Source: Atherinomorus stipes
Lineage: Eukaryota; Chordata; Actinopteri; Atheriniformes; Atherinidae
Direction of reading: 5' to 3'
DNA length: 64,000 nt
Assembly: GCA_023101725.1 (NCBI GenBank)
Contig: JALJCO010003062.1
Coordinates: forward strand, 558,001-622,000
Numbering within the stretch: the first letter of the stretch is position 1; each line of letters opens with the position of its first letter. Positions 1 through 12,000 of this stretch are shown one piece after another. The notes below the pieces were generated by a model. It had not been told where the DNA came from and did no database searches. It saw nothing but the letters and a program-made list of their open reading frames with translations. The translations under genes were made by a program, and so were the position numbers.

Positions 1-120
1 AACCATTTTATAGTAGTAAACATCTTTTTTTTACTTTTTTTTTCACATAAATTGTCGATGGAGATGGTGTTGATCAAATCATACAAATTAAAGTCCAAGT
101 CAAAATCCATGTAAACTTAT

Positions 121-354
121 ATGGCTTCACTAGATACAATGAGTGACCTCCAGCTTTCTGAGTTTTAATGACAAGAAGATGAAGGTCCCAGTGGTCCCTC
201 AACTGCTCTCCGTGTATGTCTGGAGTCTTTGTCACCTTTTGTGAAGCCTTTTGTTATAACTCTGGGCGTAAAAGCTGACTCTGAATTGAACCTAAAACAG
301 ATTAATAATATGGTCAATCAGTTTCTTTCAGCTGAGCCAGCCAGTGAAAATTAA
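121..354 (+). pseudogene. Unidentified degraded coding-like stretch
   Basis: One frame reads from an ATG at 121 through 15 codons, hits two adjacent stops (TAA TGA, 166-171), then stays open for 60 codons to TAA at 352-354. The peptide before the stops contains SDLQLSEF and the later part contains SPFVKPFVITLGVKAD and ends NQFLSAEPASEN. I do not recognise the family. Amino-acid composition looks protein-like and the two halves share a frame, so this may be a broken exon or transposon ORF end, but chance cannot be excluded. Confidence 0.25.
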
Positions 355-414
355 GCAGGTTTTAATTAAAAAAGGATTTTGAAATACTCCTTCACACTTT
401 TATAACAACAAGGT

Positions 415-960
415 GGAACTACTGCAACGCTGAGTGTGTCTGGATTAGCTAAGTGTCTTTCTACGGCTTGCAGATGGTCCAACATGCAGCTTCTTACTTG
501 CTGACAAGCACCTTCAATCAAAGCACATCTCACCTGCACTGTGTAAATTACAGTTGCTTCATCAATATACCATCATGTCTTTTACATTTTTACGGTGAAA
601 AAGTTGCAGCTGCGGTTGCCAGTTTTTCACTATAAAAATTACTGTAAAAAGGTGTCAATGACAGCTGCCAATTTTTCAGTATTTAACTATTACTTTTGCA
701 GCAAATACCATGAATAAATAACAGTTGTGTACTGTTGAAGTTACGCTTACCAAAATGGCATACCATAATAATTTAAAAGCTGGCAGTTTTTCACAGTAAA
801 TCATACAGATTTTTTACAGTGTGTTCTGGCTTTCTGTTGGTGTAAGAGCCCATTTTAACATTCTTCTTCTTTTAACATATAAATCCCTAAATGGACTTGC
901 ACCACCCTATTTTCTGGCCCGCTTTAGCCCTACCCCCTCCAGCTGTCACTGCCCAGTGGC
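415..960 (+). mobile_element. LINE reverse transcriptase remnant (L2/Rex-like), interrupted
   Basis: Translated pieces match the conserved C-terminal part of the RT of fish L2/Rex-type LINEs: FYGLQMVQHAASYLLT near 455-505 corresponds to the family motif with LQxVQNAAARLLT, and YKSLNGLAPPYF near 878-915 corresponds to the YKALNGLAPPYL motif. The two motifs are separated by about 300 bp of AT-rich sequence (about 590-815) with repeated TTTTTACAG-like words, which looks like a later insertion. No intact ORF remains. Confidence 0.7.
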
Positions 961-1332
961 GTCCCAAGCCTGAGAAACCTATGCAACTATGCAACTTTTT
1001 CCAACCGGGATGCGATGCAACATTGCAGCTGACTATTGGTAGCACACCGCATCACATGCTTGCAAGTGGATATAAACACACCTGGTGTTTTGAACATGCA
1101 CCATGGTGAATTTGGCAAAGAAACTATTGGAGGCAGAGAGGGGAAGAGAGGAAGAGATAGAACAAGAGACAAGCCAAGAGTCATGATTAGACTGTCTTTT
1201 ACTGGCTAGAGTGAGCTCACAGTACAGGTAGGATGCAAGATCTATGCCAGTTTAGCTGTCGACGAGGGGTGCGTCACTGAGAAAATTGCTAACAGTTTTG
1301 TAATGCCTAGTTCTGTAGTGCAAGTGTTTTAA

Positions 1333-2227
1333 AGGAATAGTACACCCACAGAATGATGTGCCTTCATTTTCTACTCACCCTCACGCTGAGCAAGACTCTG
1401 GAGCACTTTTTTAATGTCTCAAATGCAGCCGGAGATCGGACAGGTTTTAGTTTTCCCCCAACTTTAATATAATGGACATCACTGGCACCTGATTTAAAAA
1501 AGTCCATAAAAGTCCACAAAAACTTGGCAGTATTCCTCCATACTGCTCATCCAATATAATCCAATTGCCGTGAGTGGGTAGCATCCATAATTAACTCCAG
1601 ACAATGTCATTTAGTATATTTTAATAGCTTAAACAGTACTACATGTACCTGCCGCAAAGCGCATCCATGAGAGTTCATAACACTATGTAAGTTGCAGTGT
1701 TCAGCGCCTACTCTGCGGATAATGCAAGCGTAGAAGAAGAAATTTGCTGTTTACATTGTGCTAAGAGCGAACAAGCTGCGGACAAACAAGTACAAACAAG
1801 AGGGGTTGGCTATTGATTTAAAACAAAGGCAGAAAGAAAAAGAGAACGTGTGATCTCGTCTGCCGCGGCTTCCGTAGTGTCATGAACTTTCAGGGACGCG
1901 CTTCGCGGCAGCTACATGTAGTACTGGTTAAGCTATAAGAATATACACAATGATGTCTTTTGGAGTAAATTATGGACGCTACCCACCCAGGACACTTGGA
2001 TTACATTGGATGAGCAGTATAGAGGAATATTGACAAGTTTTTGTGGACTTTTATGGACCTTTCTGAATCGGGCTCCGGTGAACTCCATTATATGAAAGTT
2101 GGGGGAAAACGAAAACCTGTACAATCTCCAGCTGCATTTGAGATATTAAAAAAGTGCTCCAGAGTCTTGCTCAGCACGAGGGTGAGTAGAAAATAAACGC
2201 ACATCATTCTGTGGGTGTACTATTCCT
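1333..2227. mobile_element. Long foldback element, TTAA-flanked
   Basis: The two ends are inverted copies: the left begins AGGAATAGTACACCCACAGA and the right ends TCTGTGGGTGTACTATTCCT. Similarity continues through much of each arm (for example the CTCACCCTC..GAGCAAGACTCTGGAGCAC block and the GTCCATAAAAGTCCACAAAAAC block, both mirrored). Both ends are flanked by TTAA (1329-1332 and 2228-2231). No transposase ORF is present, so this is a non-autonomous foldback element of about 0.9 kb. TTAA targets are typical of piggyBac, but the superfamily assignment is inference. Confidence 0.8.
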
Positions 2228-2528
2228 TTAATGTGTCAATGGTTTATATGTGTTTCAAGCGCATAATAAACTAAGGTTTTACAAGGAGGTTTTGCTAGTG
2301 ATCATTCATCATTTCAGACTGAAAGAAAGCTTCAGATCAGAATGAAATTTGTGGAGCCTCCCTAATGACATCAACAGAATAATATTTTTTTTTTTTTAAA
2401 AACTGGCCACACATTATTAATCCATCAAGAATTTGTACAATACTGCATATGAATGCCTCTTGCTTTTAAGGTTTAAGGTTATTTTCAGATTTTTCATAAT
2501 GGTTTGTTAAACCTTTCCTAATCACTTT

Positions 2529-2880
2529 GGCTACGTTCACACCGCAGGTAAATGCAACCTGAATCCGCCCCCAACTGATCAGTGCAATCTATGAGTTTAT
2601 TTCTACTGCGGCTGAAGTGCTTGGTGACATCATATCTGTGGAGAGATCTGATTCTCTCAGAACATCTGATCAGAAACATCCTCATCCACCATCCTGCTCC
2701 GACGCTGCATCCAGAACAGTGGCAGAACATTATTTTTTGTTTTACGTAAGCAACATGGTGTTGTCCAACTTGCTGGGGGCGAAGAATGATTAAATAATTT
2801 TCAGCAATTTCAAATGAAAGTTTTGCCAAAGAAGTCCCCATCCAAAGCATGAATATAAATTGCAAGTGTATGAAGGGGAC
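2529..2880. mobile_element. Harbinger-like MITE fragment
   Basis: It begins GGCTACGTTCACACCGCAGG, nearly the same terminus as the MITE at 8861-9492. No matching right end was seen, so this is a truncated copy and its right limit is a guess. Confidence 0.4.
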
Positions 2881-5850
2881 CATTTCTTATAGAGGGTTTT
2901 GATTACCATCTATTTTCTTTTGTTAACTATTGGGATTGCATTTTACTGATAACTGCCATTTTCTCCTATAAAATCTAAAAATTATTGTGCTTAACATTTT
3001 CCATAAACAAGCATCCATTTAATTTCAGTCCTGTACTCACATAGGTGTTTGCATTCATACGTTCACATAGTTCCAGTACATATGTTGTGTGTTTTACCAC
3101 ATTGAAGAACCCACATCAGACAGTGTGACCTTAACTCGACTCCCCAGCGAGTCCTAGAGAACATTTCACCGCCTGCACTTTCCGCCAACTGAGTGGCAAT
3201 TTGTCATCCTCAGGTTTGCTGCCACCACACTGCACTGCGGGGCCATTAGGGTCTCTGCGTGAGGTTGCTGCAAAGTGACAGGACCTGCCACCCCTGGGTT
3301 CACAAACCCAAGAGGGAGTCCTTCAAGCCATATTTCTTCTGAGTAATTTACTCAGAATTGTTCTTATTTGGCTTCTTAGGGCTTTTTACACAATACATGC
3401 TTTTACAACCACATACTGTAACCACAAATTACTCCAATACAGTATATCTGTGGAAAATAAAATGTTTGGAAATTAATAAATGACCAACATAGTTTCCAAA
3501 ATTTACCCATTCCAGTCTTTTTACTGTTACAGCTTAATTTTCACAAATTAAAAGAAACTTTATCCTTTTCAAAGTTTTATTAAGTAAAATTGTAACATGT
3601 CAAAATTGGTTTATTATCTATTTTTGGAAGCAAGTAAGACCGTGCACCAAAGCTCAGATTAATACTGTTTGACTACTTGTCTGTGTTGGGACTTGGTTAC
3701 ACTTAAAACAAGCTACTTTATATTCTGTCAGTCTGTCTTGAATGTAACCAAGTAGTACAGTAGCTGTTTTTAGTAGCCACAGTGAGATGAATGGCCGTTG
3801 TCACGAAAGAGAGAAGAGGCAAAGGCTTAAATCGGTAACAGGAGGCCAGAGAAGCCTTTCAGAGTTCCTCTCCTTGAAGGCATTCACTTTGTTGCACTCG
3901 TTTGAACATTAAGTGACAGATGACTTTATATGAAAGGAAAAAAGAGCACCTGAGGACATAGTCATTGGCTTTGTAATGTGTCTGCAAGTCTCTACGAGGT
4001 TTAAAAAGCTCAATAAATGTAATCTTCATAAAAAGGTCAGCTTTGATTTTAAGGCAAAAAATGTCAAACATAAACACTTGCATTTCCAAGCATTTTCAGA
4101 TTTTCCTGCATTACGGCCCCCACACTCATTTTCCCTCCCTCTGCCATAGTTAATTGCCTTACCCACTGCCTATTGTTTTACAAAATGGGTAATCTGCATG
4201 TTGCAGCGTCCTTCTACTTGCTGCCGCCCCTTCTGAATGTTACTGGCCCACCTCAATTTCACCTGTTCATTACTCCATTCATTATGTTCATCCCTTTCAC
4301 ACAGAAGCTTTATTTCCTTATAAGCATTCAAGATAAACAGCGTATATACAGTATAAAGTATACAGTATGTGCTGAATTACAGTATGTAAAAATTCAGATT
4401 TTTGCAGTTTTGACTTTTTTGGCAGCTGATGATGAAAATTAAAAGAAAAGGATGTACCTGACTTTGCCTCCCGTTCAAATCTGTAGTGGTGATTGGAGCT
4501 AAATCTTTATTCTGTTTACATTGCTTACATTTTATTATCATATTACCATTTTTTCCACTGTAGCTATATAGAATTTAAGACTCAAAATACTTTTTTTCTT
4601 CTTAAATAACATTTTAAGTATCACTGTCAAGCATTGGGGTCCATTTAAAGAATCAGTTTACAGTAACAATGTTGGATCTGGGCAGCATTTTACCCTTGGC
4701 ATTAGGAAATTCATCTCTCCCCTGCCTACATCCTTGCCTTTCCCCCAACAATCAATTCCAGCGAAAAATATTCGGCCTGTTTTTGTTCTGGCTTAATAAA
4801 TTTGTTAGCTGGAAAACCAGGCCACCAGCCAGGATCTTCCTCTCAGCGCTACGTGAGAGGAAGATCAATACTCAGATGAAGTTTGTTCTTTTTTTTCTCT
4901 CTCTGCTGGACAATCCATAATTCATACACTCTCAGGTGGTCATGTATTTACTATCGATCAGACGAAGGTAACAACAACTGTATTGATATCTTGGAAAGCT
5001 GCTCCTGCCACAGATGAAGATGCGAGTTTACTTGAGAAGGAGATGGAGAAGAAAGTGGAATGTGAAACACTACAGAAGTGCTTCATATTCCAAATCCTTC
5101 TTTCAACTGATTTGTTATACATATGAATAAGATGATTGTAGTCATGATGCACCTGGACAATAGACCCATATTAACAAAAACAGATGCAATATCTGATCAT
5201 TTTCCATTTTGTTAGAGACGTCATTTTGACTTTTTTTCAAACTTCCTGTTGTATTTTGACATGTTTGTTTGTTGTTTGCTTTAAAATATATTTTAACTGT
5301 TTGATCTCTAATTAACTGATTACTTTACTGTTATGTTAAAAATGTCTTTTCAATGAGTTTTTTTAAAATATTGGCCACATACTGTTAGCGGAAGCTTAAA
5401 TTTATAGCTCAGTGCGACTATATTAACTGAAGGTGGAGGTAGACGTAGGGCTGACAGATGGCTGACACCGGATGGAAAAATGAGTCTTCCTTTGTCTCCG
5501 TTGTTCTTTGAAGCTTTTCCAGCTGGCTGTTCTTTCTTCTTGTTTTCAAGACACCTTCAGAGTCTTCATTAAACCCAGTCAGCACCTCATCTTCTACAAA
5601 AGTGGAGTTTTAAAGACAGATGTGGGTGTCAAAGTGCACGTCAATAGCAATCCTAATTAAATTCTTTTCAGTTAATTTTTTTCTTTTTTTAGATTTTAAC
5701 AAGTCTTAAATGAAAAATACTTTAATATTTGTGTATTTTTGCTGTTGTTGTTTTTTTTTTGTTTGTTTGTCTTTTTTAGCTCAGCAGTATTAAAAAAGAA
5801 CGAGTTAATGAACCCTATTAACCATAAGTACTGGTTTGATTCCTGTCCAG
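2881..5850. other. No recognisable gene; presumed 5' intron of the complexin gene
   Basis: AT-rich sequence with short chance ORFs only. No complexin first exon (a short exon ending ...KQALG just before a GT donor) was found here or anywhere upstream in the window. A pyrimidine-rich tract with TTTTTTTTTTGTTTGTTTG (5750-5770) precedes the acceptor at 5849-5850. Confidence 0.5.
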
Positions 5851-6026
5851 GGGCCACCAAAGACATGGGTAAGATGCTAGGTGGGGAGGAGGAGAAGGAC
5901 CCGGACGCAGCCAAGAAGGAGGAAGAGCGACAGGAGGCACTGAGGCAGCAGGAGGAGGAGAGGAAGGCCAAACATGCCCGCATGGAAGCAGAAAGGGAAA
6001 AAGTACGGCAGACCATCAGGGACAAG
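5851..6026 (+). CDS. cplx2: Complexin exon: accessory and central SNARE-binding helices
   Basis: Acceptor TTCCTGTCCAG ends at 5850 and donor GTGAGG starts at 6027. The 176-nt exon starts with two bases completing a glycine codon, then encodes 58 residues from [11 protein letters not shown] to TIRDK. By alignment with 134-residue complexin-2 these are residues 12-69: the N-terminal acidic segment ([10 protein letters not shown]), the charged accessory helix ([17 protein letters not shown]) and most of the central helix that lies along syntaxin and synaptobrevin. It ends in phase 0, so it joins the next exon in frame. Confidence 0.95.
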
Positions 6027-9000
6027 GTGAGGAAGCACTTCATAATTGTAGGGATGGGAAATCAATCAATTTCCCCATGTTGGAAAACCACTACAATCTG
6101 TTCTCTATTAGGCTGTTATTCGCTACATATAATGATGTGTTTTGGGAATTAAAATCTGAGCAATATGTTCAGAGGTTGGAAAGAACTGTATCTGTGACTT
6201 TTTAAATAACACAAACTAGGGAATGCTAATAAAAAGTTTTGACATCAGGGGTGGTGAGATTACCATTCGAATTTTCCTCTTGGGAACTTGAAAATCCTGA
6301 CTCTGGAGTTTAAATGAGACTCGTTTGATGTATGCTTTTTGCTGGGTCAAGCCTAAACTTAGACTCATCAAATTGTGGATTCAAGAGTTTCGAATGCTGC
6401 CAGAAAACAGAAATTACTGGACATTGTTGGTATTTAGGGAGTAAAAGTATCATTCAAAGGATAACTTTCTTCTTTTTTCTTTTTTTTCAACCTGGAACTT
6501 GTTTCTAGGAATTTATAACATGCATCACTCTGACTCCTTCGGACAAAATTTAGATTAGTCATAGATCTGCGTGTATACAGGTACTACCCAAAAAATTTGA
6601 ATATCCTGAAAAAATTCACGTATTTCCGTAATTCAACTTAAAAGGTGCAATTTACATATTGTATAGACAAATAATATGTGAATCAATATATTTCAAGCTT
6701 TCATTTGTTTGGATGTTGCTGATTAGGACTTGCAGCTTAAGAAAACCTCTAAGCCAAAAACTCAAAAAATTACAATACTGTGGAAAGCTCCAGTATTGTA
6801 GTGTCACAGTCTAATCAGATAAGTAATCCAAAACATCTGCAAAAGTGCCCTGAGCCTTTAAAAAAGTCCCTGTCTTGGTTTAGAGGAATTCACAATCATG
6901 GGGAAGACTGCTGATCTGACAGTTGTACAGAAAACAATCATTTACTCCCTGCACAAGGTGGGAAAGACATAAAAAGTGCTGTCTCAAAGCACATCAATGA
7001 ACAGTTAAGTGGAAGGAAGAAGTGTGGGAAAAAAACGGTTTACAAGCCAGGGGGGCTGACAGCAGCCTGGAGAAGATGGTCAGGAAAGGGCCTTTCAAAA
7101 GTGTGGAGGACTTCATAAGGAATGGACTGAGGGTGGAGTTACTGCTTCAAGAGAAACAGCACGCAGGCGGATGCTGGACATGGGCTTCAAATGTCGAATT
7201 CCTGTTGTCAAGCCACTCCTCAACAGCAAGTAATGCCAGAAGCGCCTTAGCTGGGCTAGAGAAAAGAAGGACTGGTCTGTTGCCCAGTGGTCAAAAGTCC
7301 TCTTTTCTGATGAGAGCAAGTTTTGCATCTCATTTGGAAACAAAGGTCTCAGAGTCTGGAGAAAGACCGGAGAGGCGCTAGATAGAAGATGCATGAAGTC
7401 CAGTGTTAAGTTTTCCCAGTCAGTGATGACCTGGGGATCCATGACAGCTGCTGGTGTTGGTCCTCTGTGCTTCATTAAGTCCAGCATAAATGCAGCCGTC
7501 TACCAGGACATTTTGGAGCACTTCATGCTTGCTTCAGTGGACCAGCTGTATGGGGATGCAGACTTCATCTTCCAGCAGGACTGGGCACCTGCCCACACTG
7601 CCAAAACTACAAAATCCTGGTTCAACAACCATGGGATTACCTTGCTTGATTGGCAAACTCACCGAATCTGAACCCTATTGAAACGCCTTCATTTTACCAA
7701 GACTTTAAGACGAATGAAAGGACAAATGAGTACGATTGTCCTGTGTTATCAGATTTAGCTTTCCGTGAGTTATTAGGGGCATTCTCCACACTCTAGCGTG
7801 CATGTCCCCAGCACAGCTGACAAGAGCAAAATAGCTTGCCAGACAACAACAAACAGCAATGCGCAAAACTCAGAACTCACAGGACAATAGTATTCATTCG
7901 TTTATTCATTTGTCTTAAAGAATTGATAAAATTGAGTTTTGCTACACTGTAAAAATTGTTACTATGGATCAAATTTAAAAAATTGTGCCAACTTCTCACA
8001 TCTCATTTTGTTAGTTTTTCTCAAACAAAATTTATGATTTGGTTGAAACAGTGAATTTTGATTTTCTGGAAATCTTTTTTTTTTTTTTTTTACATTAAAA
8101 CGAAGAAAGACATTGCTCTGATACAAAGTAAAAATATAATTCATAACAAAGAAACAATTTCTTTGTTATAAATTATATTTTACAACTCTACATCTGTTTG
8201 TATGAGGGATAACTCATCTTGTTTCTTTCCTTAACTCATTAGGAGTGAATTCATCTTGTACAGATGTGATCTTTGTGTGTCCTTGCCCTTTAAATCTGAT
8301 GTAGCACAAGAATACTTATCAATTTAGTCAAAAAATACATCAATAGATTACTTTAAAGAAATGGTGATGAACACTGAGGGCCGGATTTATCAAGATCCAA
8401 ATTGCATGTAGTAATTTGCCCACGCTATCTGGAATTTTGCGCGAAGGGCAGAACCACGGTTTGCGAGTGATTTACCAAGAATGAAGGTGCCAATGACAGC
8501 GAGTGCAAATGTGTTGGAAACACCCCTACATTAATAAGGGTTTTTCGGAGGACGGAATCAACGCAAAAAAAATTTTAAAATAAGTATGATAGACATAAAA
8601 AATAATACAACAGGTATCTGTGCAAAGCCTACGTGTCCAGTTTATGAGGACATGGATCAAGAGTTGCTGAATAAATGAAAGTGTCTGCAGCTCCGACATG
8701 GTCTCCATTACGCAGAAGGTGCGCACTTTGACACAATGCCAACGGCTTCAGAGCTTGCGCTGCCAGGTGATCCTGTGATCCTGTCCAGGTGCTAAAATCC
8801 AAGTTAAAACGTGACATTGGCAAAAAGGGGAAATAAAAAGAAGCAACCAATGCAGCTTTAGGCTACGTTCACACGGCGACGATCAGAAGAGAAGACGCAA
8901 AAGTGGCGTTTCATCTTCATCTTTTTATCCGCGTTCATACGAGTATCGTCATGAAGAAATCTGCGTGCATACGAGGACACAAGTGTGTATGGAATTTGAT

Positions 9001-12000
9001 TGAATATGCACGCCAGGCCTTTAGGTGGTGCTGTGACAGAACTCCACCATGTCCGCACGCATGCGTACAATCGTTCATCTCTGTTAGCTTCAAAATCAAA
9101 ACAACTATGGCAGCGATGAGGAGGAACTTTGTGTGGACAGATGAGGAGGTAGAATGACTTCTCCAAACGACACTCAGTTACAAGCTCGCAACGTGGAGAT
9201 TCACTGGGCTCACGTAGTCCGTCATTGTTGTTTTTCCTGTATTGTGTGATGTCACGTGCATGCCACGTGAGGACGGCGTCAGCAGGTCTGTGGGTCCACC
9301 ATTATTTCTGCGTTTTGAACCGTGCAGACGAGGGCACAACAGCGTTGCGTCCTCAGGAATTCCACTTTGGAATGAGTCTTCAGATTTTTGCGTCTTCAAC
9401 CCAGAATAACGCCGTTGCCGTGTAAAAGAAAGGCACTTCTGATGAAATAGTTCGCCGTTTTTACCCGCAATCGTCCTCGTGTGAACGGCCCCTCACAATG
9501 TCCCTTTAAAGATGCAGTGCAATCCATTTATAATCCAGTTTAATCAAATATATAATTCACATTCGTCCAATTTATAATAATAGTGTTCAAACGAGCCAAT
9601 TTATAGAAATAATTTGCCTTGTTTTGGAACCTAATTTACATGTTGTAGCAACACTGAAGATGAAGAACTCTCTTTTAACAGGAAGGAAAACTTCCTGCAG
9701 AAGCAAGCTTCATATACAGTATTATAGTGTATTACTGTCTACATTTTTCACACAAACATTAGATTCAAACCAAATTTTATATATACACACTTTGAGCAGA
9801 TCAGTCACAGCTGTTGCAATTTATGTCACCACAGCTTCTTTTGCTTTTTTTTTTTGTGAGGACCTTAACGGTCCATCAGGAATCAACAACTTTGCATCAA
9901 TCTGACAGTGAGGCAAGAATGAAGCTCTTGACAGAACAATTTCAATTTGGACACAGATGCAGGAAGTATCAGTAGTCTCATTACAGAGCACAAAAGTGCT
10001 GAAAACCACAGAGTTGCTTTCACATCTGCTGAGACTGCAACCGCTGGGTTCAAATACAGTGCCAACCTTCCCCATCATTAAAATGTTCATAAATGTGATC
10101 CAATTTTCTGATCAGCTGTTGTCAATTTACAACTTTTGTGTCAAAACTGTGAGCTTCTAGTTTATAAAAGGGGCCAAACATGAATATGTCAGCCAGATGT
10201 GACAGAGATGGTTTTATCTGGATCCCATTTGAAAGAGGCTGAATGAAACAAAAAATAAAAAAAAATTTAAAAATCACACAGAGAGAACAAACATTTGCAT
10301 TTTATCCTTTTAAAACAGGGGTGCCCAAGTCCGGTCCTCGAGAGCTACTATCCTGCACATCTTGGTTGCATCCCTTCTCAAACAAACCTGAATCAAATGA
10401 ATGGCTCGTTACCAGGCCTCTGCAGAGCTGAACGACATGTTCATGAGGGAATGAGCCATTTGATTCAGGTGTGTTGGAGACTAGGGTATGTTCTAAAAAT
10501 TGCAGAATAGTAGTTCTCGAGGACCGGACTCGAGCACCCCTGTTTTAAAACGTGAGGTCCCTTCGATTCAGGGGCTGAGAACAGATAGTGGCAAACTGTC
10601 AGAAAATGACCATTTTGGGGACCTCTTCTGAACTGTCCTTAAACCTCTTTGATTTTGATCGGCTTCATTTTTTTTTAGAGCTAAGCCTTCCAGAGATAAT
10701 GTTCACATATTGTACTTTGATGTGAGTGGTTTCAAGCTGCAGCTGTATCACTCCGAAGAGATATTCATTTTCAATCGGAAAGTGCTTGGTATATTTAGGC
10801 AAGCTTGGAACTTGTATTATTTGTCCTATGTGCCAACTTCATTTATTCTTTACCAAAAACACAAATACTGATATTTACACAGCTTAATAGATCTCCTATG
10901 TTTTGATTTTAATTAGACTCCAAAAGTATTATAACGGACTGTGGTTGCAGAGATCTCATCATTTCATATAAGTACGCAGTATTCAAGCAAAGGTCTAAAA
11001 AATAGGCACAGGGCTTAAGGGGTTAAGATTTGTTCAAGCAAACCAATTCTGACAGACGTCAAACTTTTAAGACTGTTAAAGGCGTCTTATTTTTAGAAAG
11101 GTTCCAATTAAGGTTTATTTCTGTTGACAAGCTCCAGTCAGTAGTTGTATGATCTGAAACTAAAGCCTTATGCGTGCCTTTTCTGAATATTGGGGGCTGA
11201 ATCAAAAATAGCTCAGTCTAATCTGCTCTGCCTTTTACAGCCTAAAATAGAAATACAAAATGCATTAGGATGATGAAATGCCTTCAGTATGCTTCAGTTC
11301 TCCCATAACTCATCTTGTTTCTTTCCTTTACTCATTAGGAGTGAATTCATCTTGTACAGATGTGATCTTTGTGTGTCCTTGCCCTTTAAGTCTGATGTAG
11401 CACAAGAATTTTTTATCAATTTAGTCAAAAAATACATCAATAGATTACTTTAAAGAAATGGTGATGAACACTGAGGGCCGGATTTATCAAGATCCAAATT
11501 TGCGTGTAGTAATATGCCCACGCTATCTGGAATTTTGCCCAAAGGGCAGAACCACCGTTTGCGAGTGATTTACCAAGAATGAAGGCGCAAATGACAGCGA
11601 GTGCAAATGTGTTGGAAACACCCCTACATTAATTAAGTTTTTCGAGGTTTGCAGCGTGGCAAATTGCGAGAGACGACAGCGCAAAGGAAATATGATGCCA
11701 GATAAGGATGGAAATATTAATAGGACTGAATCATTGAAAAAATTCAAAAATAAGTATGATAGACATAAAAAATAATACAACAGGTATCTGTGCAAAGCCT
11801 AAGAAGTGGCCAGTTTATGAGGACATGGATCAGGAGTTGCTGAATAAATGAAAGTGTTTGCAGCTCCGACATGGTCTCTATCACGCAGAGGGTGCGCACT
11901 TTGACACAATGCCAACGACTTCAGAGCTTGCGCTGCCAGGTGATCCTATGATCCTGTCCAGGTGCTAAAATCCAAGTTAAAACGTGACATTGGCAAAAAG

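Noticed and set aside
5739..5850. Open frame upstream of the complexin exon, beginning with an ATG at 5739
   Set aside because: Translation of the pyrimidine-rich intron end; a strong acceptor at 5849-5850 and family alignment place the exon start at 5851.
7022..7487. Overlapping ORFs of about 120 codons on both strands
   Set aside because: Out-of-frame readings of the decayed Tc1 transposase.
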